A program made the translations under genes and the position numbers. Positions 43,500 through 56,500 of a stretch of DNA of 64,000 bases are shown in pieces. The stretch covers positions 1,182,501 through 1,246,500 of the forward strand of contig JACEFZ010017425.1 in NCBI GenBank assembly GCA_014155875.1, given 5' to 3'. The notes under the pieces are model-generated. The model was not told where the DNA came from, searched no databases, and saw only the letters and a list, made by a program, of their open reading frames with translations. Source of the DNA: Cepaea nemoralis (Eukaryota; Mollusca; Gastropoda; Stylommatophora; Helicidae). The number at the start of each line of letters is the position of its first letter. Position 1 is the first letter of the stretch.

Positions 43500-44420
43500 G
43501 ACTTATTAGTAACTTATACTGGGAACAAGTGGCGTCTATTAGATGCGGTTATAACTATTCGTCGCATATAGAGATAAAAAGAGGAGTACGGCAGGGATGT
43601 GTACTGTCCCCAAGCCTCTTCAACCGATACACAGAAAGAATTTTTAAGCAAGTTGAAATGCCTGGACTCAGCATCAATGGAAGAATCATAAACAATCTTA
43701 GATATACCGTGATACTAGCAGAAAGTGAGCAAGAGTTGCAAGACCTAGTGGAAGAAGTAAACAGGCACAGTGCAGAATGTGCCTTAGATATTACCATCCA
43801 AAAAACAAAAAAACTATGATAATTAGCAGTGAAAATGAAAGGTCATCAATGAACATCACAGTAAACGGGCATATACTAGAACAAGTAACAAGTTTCTCTT
43901 ATTTTGGACATATAATAACAGATGATGGCAGAAGTGAAATGGAAATCAAAAAGAGAATAGAAATGGCCAAAAATGTCTTCAACGGCATGAAATCAGTATT
44001 AACATCTAGAGAGATTAATAACGCATTAAAAATGAGAATTGTCAAATGCTACGTATATTCAACGCTACTGTATGGCTCGGAAGACTGGACATTGAACAAG
44101 CAACTAGAAAGTCGCATAGAAGCCCTGGAGATGTGGATATACAGACGAATAGGTCGTATTTCATGGAAACAAAAACAATCAAATGCAGAGCTCCCAGAAA
44201 AACTGGGAATGAAGAGAGAGTTGATGAAAGAAATAAAGAGGAGACAAGTGAAATATTTTGGCCACGTTAAAAGACATGATACTCTTATAAAAACCATACT
44301 GGAAGGCAAGGTTGAGGGCAAGCGAGCAAGAGGTAGACAACGATACAAGTGGGAGGATAACATCAAGAGATGGACGAACATCAGCCTGACAGAATGTGTT
44401 GTTGTTAATGTTTGTCCATC
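43500..44420 (+). pseudogene. RTE-like LINE RT fragment lacking the catalytic Asp-Asp
   Basis: 43529-43819 has EIKRGVRQGCVLSPSLFN. Where LRYADDTVILAE is expected it reads LRYTVILAE, so the ADD triplet of the active site is missing. After a frameshift, 43777-44400 covers FSYFGHIITDDGRSE, STLLYGSEDWTLN, ALEMWIYRRIGRISW, YFGHVKRHD and the C-terminus VEGKRARGRQRYKWEDNI, followed by a GATGATGA-type tail (~44425). 5'-truncated. Confidence 0.8.
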
Positions 44421-44995
44421 AAGAATGATGATGACCATTCATTTCATCCAGTGGGGTTGAAAGTATGGAGCCGTGAGTTCTAAGATGGCTGATAAGGCCT
44501 ATTTTGGCTCTAAATGTTCTTTGACAATGTGGACAAAGAATGCTTGACGTTTCTGGAGGAGGATTTTCTGCAGTAGTTTTTCTGTTCTGTCTTTTCTTCA
44601 CAGCTCTTGCAGTCCTGGTTGCCTCACAAGTGACTGCACCCTTGCGTAATGATGCACGCCACATATTTCGGTCTCTGGCTGCAGTCTCCCAGGTGTCATG
44701 ATGAATTCCAAAAGCATTCAGTGAGATTTTCAGAGTGTCTTTAAAGCGTTTCCTCTGGCCGCCTTGGGAGCGTTTACCACAACACACTCGCCGTAAAAAA
44801 ATCGTTTAGGGAGCCTGTGATCTGGCATGCGAGTCAAGTGACCAGCCCAGCGAATCTGATTCTTCATTAGTAGAGTGTGGATACTGGGCATGGATGCTCT
44901 TTCTTGGACTTCAGTGTCTGGGACAGAATGTACAGTCAAGGCAAGAGACAGACAGTGTTGGAGATTCATTGCAGCCAACCTTCATTGCGGAGACG
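44419..44995 (-). pseudogene. LINE group B 3' fragment with C2H2 finger
   Basis: Two overlapping frames. 44978-44800 carries ASMPSIHTLLMKNQIRWAGHL. 44787-44419 carries GKRSQGGQRKRFKDTLK, a WETAARDRNMWR block and a C-terminal C2H2 finger (CPHCQRTFRAKIGLISHLRTH). It abuts the LINE at 43500-44420 tail to tail. Confidence 0.75.
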
Positions 44996-45180
44996 GCACC
45001 TGATTGATTGAAACACTAATAATGGACAGAAAAAAACAGTCAGGATATATTAATTATTATGACAAAACGATAAGTTGCCGAAAATAATTACAGCAATAAA
45101 AATAAAAGGAGGAAAATCACTGTTCTTGTCATCTGGTGTAATGAATCCTACTGGCATTTAACAAACATGCTTATGGAATA

Positions 45181-45315
45181 TTATGATGACAATTTTTGAA
45201 GATTATAGGCTGCCAAGATATGCTGTGCTACATCTTCTATGCCCAAGCCATGTTTTGCTTGAATAAATAATGTTGGTCCATCTTGGCGCATTAACTTGGC
45301 ATCTCTTTTCATTAC
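45181..45315 (-). CDS. ureG: Urease accessory protein UreG, last exon
   Basis: Read on the minus strand from an acceptor (TTATCCTCCCCAG at 45316-45328) the exon gives VMKRDAKLMRQDGP, then TLFIQAKHGLGIEDVAQHIL and a short tail, ending at TAA (45183-45181). This is the conserved C-terminus of UreG, the SIMIBI-class GTPase that with UreD/F/H delivers nickel to urease. The exon starts in phase 0, exactly matching the phase in which the previous exon (46775-46878) ends. 135 nt including the stop. No nonsense codon or frameshift is seen. No AATAAA was spotted on the minus strand in the next ~180 bp. Confidence 0.9.
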   Translation of the reverse strand, partial: VMKRDAKLMRQDGPTLFIQAKHGLGIEDVAQHILAAYNLQKLSS

Positions 45316-45440
45316 CTGGGGAGGATAAACATATAACTTTAGATAGTACACCTGACTGTGTTTCTATAAATCTTTTTGTATAAACATGTGAAAACATTCT
45401 TATTGTTGCCCATATTTATTGTTGCGTGTTATACAAGTCT

Positions 45441-45690
45441 ATGGGGCCACGGTAGCGCAGTGGCTAGACGCTTGCCTGCTGATCCAGTGGTCATGGGCTC
45501 GACGTGGCATCACGGTGGATGTTTATAACTGACTGGGACTACCAGGGAATGTCCTTGAAAGTGAAGGTGACCAATATTGACAAGATCACCCACCGAGCGC
45601 CCATCGGTCCATACAAATACGGGACTAGCACCATATATCCAATATGCCTAAGATAACCCAAGAGGCTCCTTTATGTTTGAACAAAAATAT
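45441..45690 (+). mobile_element. tRNA-derived SINE (family 3) in a ureG intron
   Basis: The head GGGGCCACGGTAGCGCAGTG, GCTAGACGCTTGCCTGCTGA, then GGGCTCGACGTGG gives A- and B-box-like segments about 40 bp apart. The body includes CACCGAGCGCCCATCGGTCC. It is antisense to ureG. Confidence 0.75.
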
Positions 45691-45758
45691 GAAGTATTAG
45701 TAAAGTCATAAATTATTCGCTTTAGGCAAACAGAGAGAAACCGGCAAGGGACAGGAGA

Positions 45759-45850
45759 AAAATACGAATTTCTGGTAAGAAGTAATACTTCAGTGTCATA
45801 AGGCCCTTATCACACTGAAGTATTAAGTATTACCAGAAATATTTGTATTA
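45759..45850. repeat. ~90-bp near-palindrome (hairpin/foldback) in a ureG intron
   Basis: The left arm AATACGAATTTCTGGTAAG, AAGTAATACTTCAGTGTCAT pairs with the right arm ATCACACTGAAGTATTAAGT, ATTACCAGAAATATTTGTAT around a centre AAGGCCCTT at ~45803. The arms are ~45 nt with about five mismatches and a 2-nt bulge. It could be a small foldback MITE; flanking TA or TTA duplication is not certain. Confidence 0.75.
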
Positions 45851-45889
45851 TAATAAAGATTAAATAGAAGTGGAAGCTAATATCAACCA

Positions 45890-46110
45890 ATCAATCATGT
45901 GCCATGCCGGAAAGCGTGGGCGGTCATGACTCGCCATTTCACTCGATCACAAGAGTCGTGGATCAGCTCAGTGTTCCTGTTTCGTCCATGCCATGTGGCC
46001 AAGCCATCCAGGTATTTTCCTCTCGGTCTTCCTCTTGGTCTGTTCCCTTCGATCTTGCCAGTTGTCACTAAGTTCTCCAATCCATTTCTTCTCATAACAT
46101 GTCTAAAAAT
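45890..46110 (-). mobile_element. RTE-like LINE 3' end (5'-truncated) in a ureG intron
   Basis: The minus strand encodes MRRNGLENLVTTGKIEGNRP and RGRPRGKYLDGLATWHGRN, the C-terminal RT-tail motif of the group A LINEs, with a related copy at 48465-48705. Confidence 0.75.
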
Positions 46111-46410
46111 GTTGACTGTCTACGTCTCATTTCTCTAATCAAGCTAATATAGACATTCAAATTCTTTCAAATATATATAACCACAAGTTAAATAAACCAA
46201 AGATAGGAGATATTGAATGTAACCGCGGAACTGGTAAAATGACAACTGAACATTTGTTGCAGGAGTATTCCACATAGAGACAAATATGTTGGAAAACACC
46301 TGCTCCATTACAGGACAGACAAATGTCAACAAACTTAAGTTGACTGCTGCTTTATTTGCATTCATTCATATTGACGTCTGTCAGTGTACAAAGAAAAAAG
46401 ACGAAGAAAT

Positions 46411-46450
46411 GTTGTTGGTGGTGTTGTTTGTTGTTGTTGTTGTTGTTGTT

Positions 46451-46516
<66 letters not shown>

Positions 46517-46549
46517 TCAGCAGCAGCAGTAGTAGTAGCAGCAGCAGCA
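46411..46549. repeat. (GTT)n/(GTA)n/(GCA)n trinucleotide microsatellite
   Basis: Consecutive blocks of GTT, then about 26 GTA units, then CAG/TAG mixtures, giving false poly-Val and poly-Leu frames. Intronic. Confidence 0.95.
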
Positions 46550-46774
46550 TTTAACTGTCTTCACTTATTATGCGCATTAAATTGTCATTCTATAATTAAA
46601 AAGTAGTCCAGACCTGCAGCAGGCTTCTATTTTTACTAGATGTGAAGGAAAGAGGAAATCACCGTAGTAATGCCACAAGAATAAGACATGGTGGAATCCC
46701 GTGTTTAAACAAAATGTCATACCAATTGTTGGACTGAACAAACTGACATGACAATGCATGTACAGGAAACTCAC

Positions 46775-46878
46775 ATCTAAGCTAGCACCAACAGCCTCAG
46801 CTAAGTCTGTCTTGTTGATTACAAGTAGATCACTCTGTGTAACACCAGGACCACCCTTTCGTGGAATTTTGTCGCCAC
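46775..46878 (-). CDS. ureG: Urease accessory protein UreG, internal exon
   Basis: From an acceptor (ATTTTTAAG, ending at 46879) the exon encodes [16 protein letters not shown], then [18 protein letters not shown], and ends at a consensus donor GAT/GTGAGT (46774-46769). [11 protein letters not shown] is a UreG signature and NKTD is the guanine-specificity (G4) motif. Its first two bases complete the Gly codon begun by the last base of exon 47920-48067, so the splice phases agree. 104 nt, undisturbed. Confidence 0.93.
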
Positions 46879-47269
46879 CTTAAAAATTAATAATCACAGT
46901 CATATTAAATACGGACATTTTTTTTCCCCAGTGACTTTGGCTTCCAGGTCAAACAAGCCTTAAACAGGTACAAGCAAATTTCCGGAAAATTACAGGTGAC
47001 CTGCGAGACATTGACCAACTATCCATCGAGTACAACAAATTGGTCTAGAATTACTGGGCTAGCACCACGGATACTATACACTGCATGATGTGAAAGGTGT
47101 CCTTGACACACTTTACACTTACGTTACATGAAACATTCGTCTTATCATTTCTTTTGTTGCATTTTCTTGTTTTACTGTTAAAGATAATCTTCTTTCCTTT
47201 TCTACCAAGGATCTTATGGTGATGTTTTGCTATTCCAAAATAACTGCACAATAATGTCCCTCACCGGGG

Positions 47270-47560
47270 AATGGGCCCCAGAATGCTATCTGCTGCTGTA
47301 AAGGTAGTTCCACAGCAGATTCTGCCATAGGGGTGCAAAGTGTTAGACCTTGCATATTCTAGACCATGAGATGTGAGATGGGGTGGCCACTTCCGTTCCT
47401 CATCAGTTTTCCTTCACAGAAAATTCCTTGAAAATTCTGAACATTCTTAAACCCATTTTGATGAGACTGGATAGATTCAAGAGCCATACTAGTCAGAACA
47501 AATTATCCTGCCTTGTCCGGGATTGAACCCAGTACCACTGTCGTGGCATGCACGTGTATT
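47270..47560 (-). mobile_element. Probable tRNA-derived SINE in a ureG intron
   Basis: On the minus strand CATGCCACGACAGTGGTACT and GGGTTCAATCCCGGACAAGG give a well-formed T-arm/B box (GGGTTCAATCCC). A body follows, extending to the CCCATTCCCCGGTGAGGG segment near 47265. The A box is unclear. Confidence 0.55.
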
Positions 47561-47919
47561 AATTAATGCTGCTGCATCACTATTATTTTCAACATCCATG
47601 CCATATTTTTTGACTGTATAATGGACATGATTTTCTTCACGCAGTTTAGCAAGTGGAGAGTATATTGCAGGATCTCGACCTGCCTTTCTGCTCCTGCTTC
47701 TCTGCTGCAATATGAAAACAAGAATCAACATCACTGCACTTGGGGAATTCCTACAATTGTACCGTTCAAATCTTCTATAGCCAACAAAGAGTTGGCTTGA
47801 TGGTACCAATGGCCGCCAACAAGTAGGATACTTAAATTCAGTATGATTTCGTCATTTGATAATAGTTGCATAGTTTCATAGAAATACAGATTATCACTAG
47901 GATATTCATTTTGCCTTAC

Positions 47920-48067
47920 CTGCAACATCAATGACGTAAATGATATAATCTGCTAGCTCTCTGGAAAAATTGGCTGCGAGATTGTCTCCACCTGATTCTA
48001 TCAACACCAGATCCGGTTGAAACTTCAAAGTTAGCTCCCTAACTTCAGCCATGTTCAACGAATAATC
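47920..48067 (-). CDS. ureG: Urease accessory protein UreG, internal exon
   Basis: After an acceptor (CCAAATCTGCAG, ending at 48068) the minus strand reads [16 protein letters not shown], then [19 protein letters not shown] and [14 protein letters not shown], and ends at a donor G/GTAAGG (47919-47914). ESGGDNLAA is a UreG hallmark. The residues preceding DYSLNM in the family (the P-loop and the ETGGCPH segment, ~80-90 residues) were not found upstream inside the window. Either the next intron exceeds 15 kb and is filled with LINEs and the satellite, or the gene is 5'-truncated. Intact codons and matched phases favour a functional gene. Confidence 0.93.
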
Positions 48068-48464
48068 CTGCAGATTTGGAGGTAACGTTGCGGAGAATGT
48101 AAAAGGTATACGGGCTAATTCAACTAATTACAAAGTGTCACTGTGTTGCATGATTATGTTATTGTACTGTATTTATACCAATAATATTTTGTTCAACCCT
48201 TATGGGTTATAATTGGGATATGTAGTGCCCACTAATATTTTATATAATACATTTTTCTTTTCTAATTAATAACTTTGCTATTTCATATTGTGTAGATTAA
48301 TTAATCACGCCTTTTAGAAAATTGTGGTATCCATCTGCATGCCTGTCAGTATTTTAACAGATTTTAAATAAGTGACTTAAATTATACGTAATTTGCTTTG
48401 CATTATTTATCGCTTATATTAGAATTTTGTTTCTGGTGATAGACTGCTGAATAACTCCTTGCAG

Positions 48465-48705
48465 TTTTCTAAGACTATGTGTTTCATCCACCCATCCATC
48501 ATCGTGTGCCATGCCCCTGTAAGCGTTGGCGGTCACGATTCGCCATTTCACTCGATCACCAGAGTCGTGGATCAGCTCTATGTTCTTGTCTCGACCATGC
48601 CACGTGGTCAAGCCATCCGGGTATTTTCTTCTCTGTCTTCTCCTTGTTCTCTTCCCCTCGATCTTGCCAGTTGTCACCAAGTTATCTAATTTATTTCTTC
48701 TCATA
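48465..48705 (-). mobile_element. RTE-like LINE 3' end (5'-truncated)
   Basis: The minus strand encodes MRRNKLDNLVTTGKIEGKRT, a KYPDGLTTWHGRDKN block and ELIHDSGDRVKWR, ending AHDDGW near a GATGAT tail. About 85-90% similar by eye to 45890-46110. Confidence 0.75.
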
Positions 48706-48779
48706 ACATGTCCAACACATTTTTACTGTCTATGTTTAATTTCTCTAATCAGTTTACGAGTTTCAATAGTTTCTTGTTG

Positions 48780-49095
48780 GACTTGGTCCTACAACTAACA
48801 ACGACTGCCTGAAACAGGCTAATGAAACTAGAACACTATATACAACAATAAGAAAGAGACAAACAGCTTTCTTTGGTCATGTAATGAGAAGAGAGGCATT
48901 GGAGAACATCGTGACAACTGGAAAGATCGAGGGGAAGAGAGGCAGAGGCAGACCAAGAGAAATGATGCTGGATGGATTGAGACGGTGGCACGGAGGAATA
49001 TCAGCAGCGGAGTTGATCCAGAAAACCAAAGACCGAAATATGTGGAGAGCCATGAACGCCTACGCCAGCTGGCAGAGCACTTGATGATGATGAGG
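48780..49095 (+). mobile_element. RTE-like LINE 3' end (5'-truncated)
   Basis: Encodes FFGHVMRREALENIVTTGKI, EGKRGRGRPREMMLDGLRRW and ending DRNMWRAMNAYAS, followed by a TGATGATGATGAGG tail. Best match is 43125-43410. Confidence 0.8.
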
Positions 49096-49400
49096 AAGAC
49101 TTGGTCGTTGGTTTTTCTGTCTGTACAAGATATTCTTTGCATTTTCCTCAGATACCACAGTTCCACAGCCATCAGATGTTCTTTAGCTTGACTGCTCATT
49201 GTTCACGCTTCACATCCATACAAAAGTAGCACCTCAACACTCTTTTTCTCGTCGCAATTGACATATTGGTCAGTATGTTTGTCATCCTACAAAAGGCTAC
49301 CTTCGCCATGGTGATTCTTGATCTAACCTCTTCAAATTATCTCCCATCAGATGTTATGACTGTTCCGAGATAAGTGTACACAATCTTCCTACCAACTCTA
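49096..49400 (-). pseudogene. LINE RT thumb fragment
   Basis: The minus strand reads SRITMAKVAFCRMTNILTN, a RKRVLRCYF block and LMAVELWYLRKMQRI, typical of the RT thumb, with stops. It abuts 48780-49095 tail to tail. Confidence 0.6.
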
Positions 49401-49439
49401 TGTTACCAATGCCAAACCTGGACAATGACAGAAAAATAG

Positions 49440-49745
49440 AAAAGGAAAAATAACAACAGAAATGAGAGATTCCTGAGAAGAATACTCAATGTTTCAAGAA
49501 GAGATAAGATCAGATATATGAAGAAATCAGGATTAAAGTGGGGGTTATAGCGGCACTAGATTTTATTAGAAGGCAGCAAGTCAAATGGTTTGGCCATGCA
49601 AGTAGGTTACCAACTAACAGTATACCACAAAAAGCAATGATGCACAGACCAGAGGGAAGCAGAGGAAGAGGCCGGCCATGCAAACGATGGACGCAGGGAA
49701 TAACAGAGTCCATGGGAATATTGGTACATGAAGCCCATAAGTAGG
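49440..49745 (+). pseudogene. LINE RT C-terminal fragment
   Basis: Encodes RFLRRILNVSRRDKIR and then RRQQVKWFGHASRLPTNSIP with the GSRGRGRPCKRWTQGI tail. 5'-truncated. Confidence 0.65.
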
Positions 49746-49839
49746 CACTCTCCCGCTGTTTATACTTCACCTCGACACCGCAAGGTACAAGAGGAACATG
49801 ATGAGATGAGATGAGACCTGTATAATATTACATTGTGGT

Positions 49840-52791
<2,952 letters not shown>

Positions 52792-53335
52792 TTAGGAACC
52801 CCCATCACAGCATTCGGGGCATTCCCATAAGCGCTCCGTCCCCATCCTCAGAAGCCAGCGAAGAGTTCCAACCCCAATAGTACCAGTTGCAAACTGATTA
52901 TATGTGCGTCTGGCCTTTCCTCTAAGCGTCACGCATCGGCCAGATCCCCTCGTCACTCCTCGCTGTCTCATTCTTGCCAGACCATGATGATCCATTTGCT
53001 CCTCCGAGGTGTACACCTGCTCCCACAAGGCCGCAATCACGTCTGCCTTATCATACATCAATACTTCAAAAAGTTTTGCAGAGCCAGCCAATCTGTCTAC
53101 CTGTTCATTCCCCAGCACACCAGCATGCCCCGGAGAAAAGATCCAGGCGATGCTTGCCACCCGTGACTTCTGAAGCGAAGCAAGCCACTCTGCACGAAGC
53201 TTGCCTGTCCTCACCCTACTCAGCATGCTTTCTGAGTCAGTTACAATCACGATATGTGTGTGTGTATCGTATTCTCCATCCAGCGGAAAGCTGCACTGAC
53301 CAGCCTCCGCGTCGCTGCTATGAGGCTAAGTGAAT
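52792..53335 (-). pseudogene. RNase H domain and Cys-rich tail of a non-LTR retrotransposon
   Basis: The minus strand (53250-52792, with a few residues upstream to ~53335) encodes VTDSESMLSRVRTGKLRA, then IAWIFSPGHAGVLGNEQVDR and LAGSAK, the second half of an RNase HI fold (Asp in TDS, His in PGHAGV, Asp in EQVDRLA). It ends in a zinc-knuckle-like WECPECCDGGS. RNase H of this kind is found after the RT in I-superclade LINEs. No RT is attached, so it is a stand-alone fragment. Confidence 0.7.
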
Positions 53336-53419
53336 ATCCTTACAGGGAAGGCATTAGATACCAAGTTCAATCTACTAATTTCAGAAAGAAATAACTACTA
53401 TTCTTCGTCAATGATTGCT

Positions 53420-53564
53420 TACAATCTAACTGAACATGGGTACACAACTAAATTCAGACAATTTGTGTCAGAGAAAAGTCAGGATTTTAAGATTTTGTTA
53501 ATACTGTGAAGAATCTATTGCTAAATGGCTAGAACTAGCAGAAGTAGGAGGAGACTTTAATCAT
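53420..53564 (+). pseudogene. gag: Gag fragment of Gypsy-2, left of the satellite
   Basis: The first frame reads YNLTEHGYTTKFRQFVSEKS, then a one-base frame change near 53525-53533, then KWLELAEVGGDFNHLV leading straight into the first 51-bp monomer. This is the helical capsid/SCAN-like segment common to a large class of metazoan Ty3/Gypsy Gag proteins (GYR.KFR...KW.ELA...LVDLM). The upstream gag sequence before ~53420 is unclear and is bounded by the RNase H fragment. Confidence 0.75.
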
Positions 53565-56500
53565 TTAGTGGACCTGATGTTACGAGACAAGGTATTATCC
53601 TCATGTAATACACACTTAGTGGACCTGATGTTACGAGACAAGGTATTATCCTCATGTAATACACACTTAGTGGACCTGATGCTACGAGACAAGGTATTAT
53701 CCTCATGTAATACACACTTAGTGGACCTGATGTTACGAGACAAGGTATTATCCTCATGTAATACAGACTTAGTGGACCTGATGTTACGAGACAAGGTATT
53801 ATCCTCATGTAATACACACTTAGTGGACCTGATGTTACGAGACAAGGTATTATCCTCATGTAATACAGACTTAGTGGACCTGATGTTACGAGACAAGGTA
53901 TTATCATCATGTAATACACACTTAGTGGGACCTGATGTTACGAGACAAGGTATTATCCTCATGTAATACACACTTAGTGGACCTGATGTTACGAGACAAG
54001 GTATTATCATCATGTAATACACACTTAGTGGGACCTGATGTTACGAGACAAGGTATTATCATCATGTAATACACACTTAGTGGACCTGATGTTACGAGAC
54101 AAGGTATTATCATCATGTAATACACACTTAGTGGGACCTGATGTTACGAGACAAGGTATTATCCTCATGTAATACACACTTAGTGGACCTGATGTTACGA
54201 GACAAGGTATTATCCTCATGTAATACACACTTAGTGGACCTGATGTTACGAGACAAGGTATTATCCTCATGTAATACAGACTTAGTGGACCTGATGTTAC
54301 GAGACAAGGTATTATCCTCATGTAATACACACTTAGTGGACCTGATGTTACGAGACAAGGTATTATCCTCATGTAATACAGACTTAGTGGACCTGATGTT
54401 ACGAGACAAGGTATTATCATCATGTAATACACACTTAGTGGGACCTGATGTTACGAGACAAGGTATTATCCTCATGTAATACACACTTAGTGGACCTGAT
54501 GTTACGAGACAAGGTATTATCATCATGTAATACACACTTAGTGGGACCTGATGTTACGAGACAAGGTATTATCATCATGTAATACACACTTAGTGGACCT
54601 GATGTTACGAGACAAGGTATTATCATCATGTAATACACACTTAGTGGGACCTGATGTTACGAGACAAGGTATTATCCTCATGTAATACACACTTAGTGGA
54701 CCTGATGTTACGAGACAAGGTATTATCCTCATGTAATACAGACTTAGTGGACCTGATGTTACGAGACAAGGTATTATCATCATGTAATACACACTTAGTG
54801 GGACCTGATGTTACGAGACAAGGTATTATCCTCATGTAATACAGACTTAGTGGACCTGATGTTACGAGACAAGGTATTATCCTCATGTAATACACACTTA
54901 GTGGACCTGATGTTACGAGACAAGGTATTATCCTCATGTAATACACACTTAGTGACCTGATGTTACGAGACAAGGTATTATCCTCATGTAATACACACTT
55001 AGTGGACCTGATGTTACGAGACAAGGTATTATCCTCATGTAATACACACTTAGTGGACCTGATGTTACGAGACAAGGTATTATCCTCATGTAATACAGAC
55101 TTAGTGGACCTGATGTTACGAGACAAGGTATTATCATCATGTAATACAGACTTAGTGGACCTGATGTTACGAGACAAGGTATTATCCTCATGTAATACAG
55201 ACTTAGTGGACCTGATGTTACGAGACAAGGTATTATCATCATGTAATACACACTTAGTGGGACCTGATGTTACGAGACAAGGTATTATCCTCATGTAATA
55301 CACACTTAGTGGACCTGATGTTACGAGACAAGGTATTATCATCATGTAATACACACTTAGTGGGACCTGATGTTACGAGACAAGGTATTATCATCATGTA
55401 ATACACACTTAGTGGACCTGATGTTACGAGACAAGGTATTATCATCATGTAATACACACTTAGTGGGACCTGATGTTACGAGACAAGGTATTATCCTCAT
55501 GTAATACACACTTAGTGGACCTGATGTTACGAGACAAGGTATTATCCTCATGTAATACAGACTTAGTGGACCTGATGTTACGAGACAAGGTATTATCATC
55601 ATGTAATACACACTTAGTGGGACCTGATGTTACGAGACAAGGTATTATCCTCATGTAATACAGACTTAGTGGACCTGATGTTACGAGACAAGGTATTATC
55701 CTCATGTAATACACACTTAGTGGACCTGATGTTACGAGACAAGGTATTATCCTCATGTAATACACACTTAGTGGACCTGATGTTACGAGACAAGGTATTA
55801 TCCTCATGTAATACACACTTAGTGGACCTGATGTTACGAGACAAGGTATTATCCTCATGTAATACACACTTAGTGGACCTGATGTTACGAGACAAGGTAT
55901 TATCCTCATGTAATACAGACTTAGTGGACCTGATGTTACGAGACAAGGTATTATCATCATGTAATACACACTTAGTGGGACCTGATGTTACGAGACAAGG
56001 TATTATCCTCATGTAATACACACTTAGTGGACCTGATGTTACGAGACAAGGTATTATCCTCATGTAATACAGACTTAGTGGACCTGATGTTACGAGACAA
56101 GGTATTATCATCATGTAATACACACTTAGTGGGACCTGATGTTACGAGACAAGGTATTATCCTCATGTAATACACACTTAGTGGACCTGATGTTACGAGA
56201 CAAGGTATTATCCTCATGTAATACAGACTTAGTGGACCTGATGTTACGAGACAAGGTATTATCCTCATGTAATACAGACTTAGTGGACCTGATGTTACGA
56301 GACAAGGTATTATCCTCATGTAATACACACTTAGTGGACCTGATGTTACGAGACAAGGTATTATCCTCATGTAATACAGACTTAGTGGACCTGATGTTAC
56401 GAGACAAGGTATTATCCTCATGTAATACAGACTTAGTGGACCTGATGTTACGAGACAAGGTATTATCCTCATGTAATACACACTTAGTGGACCTGATGCT

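Noticed and set aside
45203..45397. 64-codon minus-strand ORF over the ureG last exon
   Set aside because: It is in a different frame from ureG and runs across the splice acceptor.
45441..45520. tRNA gene on the plus strand
   Set aside because: A and B boxes are present but the cloverleaf is not well formed, and a SINE body follows.
46286..46606. 106-codon ORF with long poly-Val tract
   Set aside because: Translation of a (GTT/GTA)n microsatellite inside a ureG intron.
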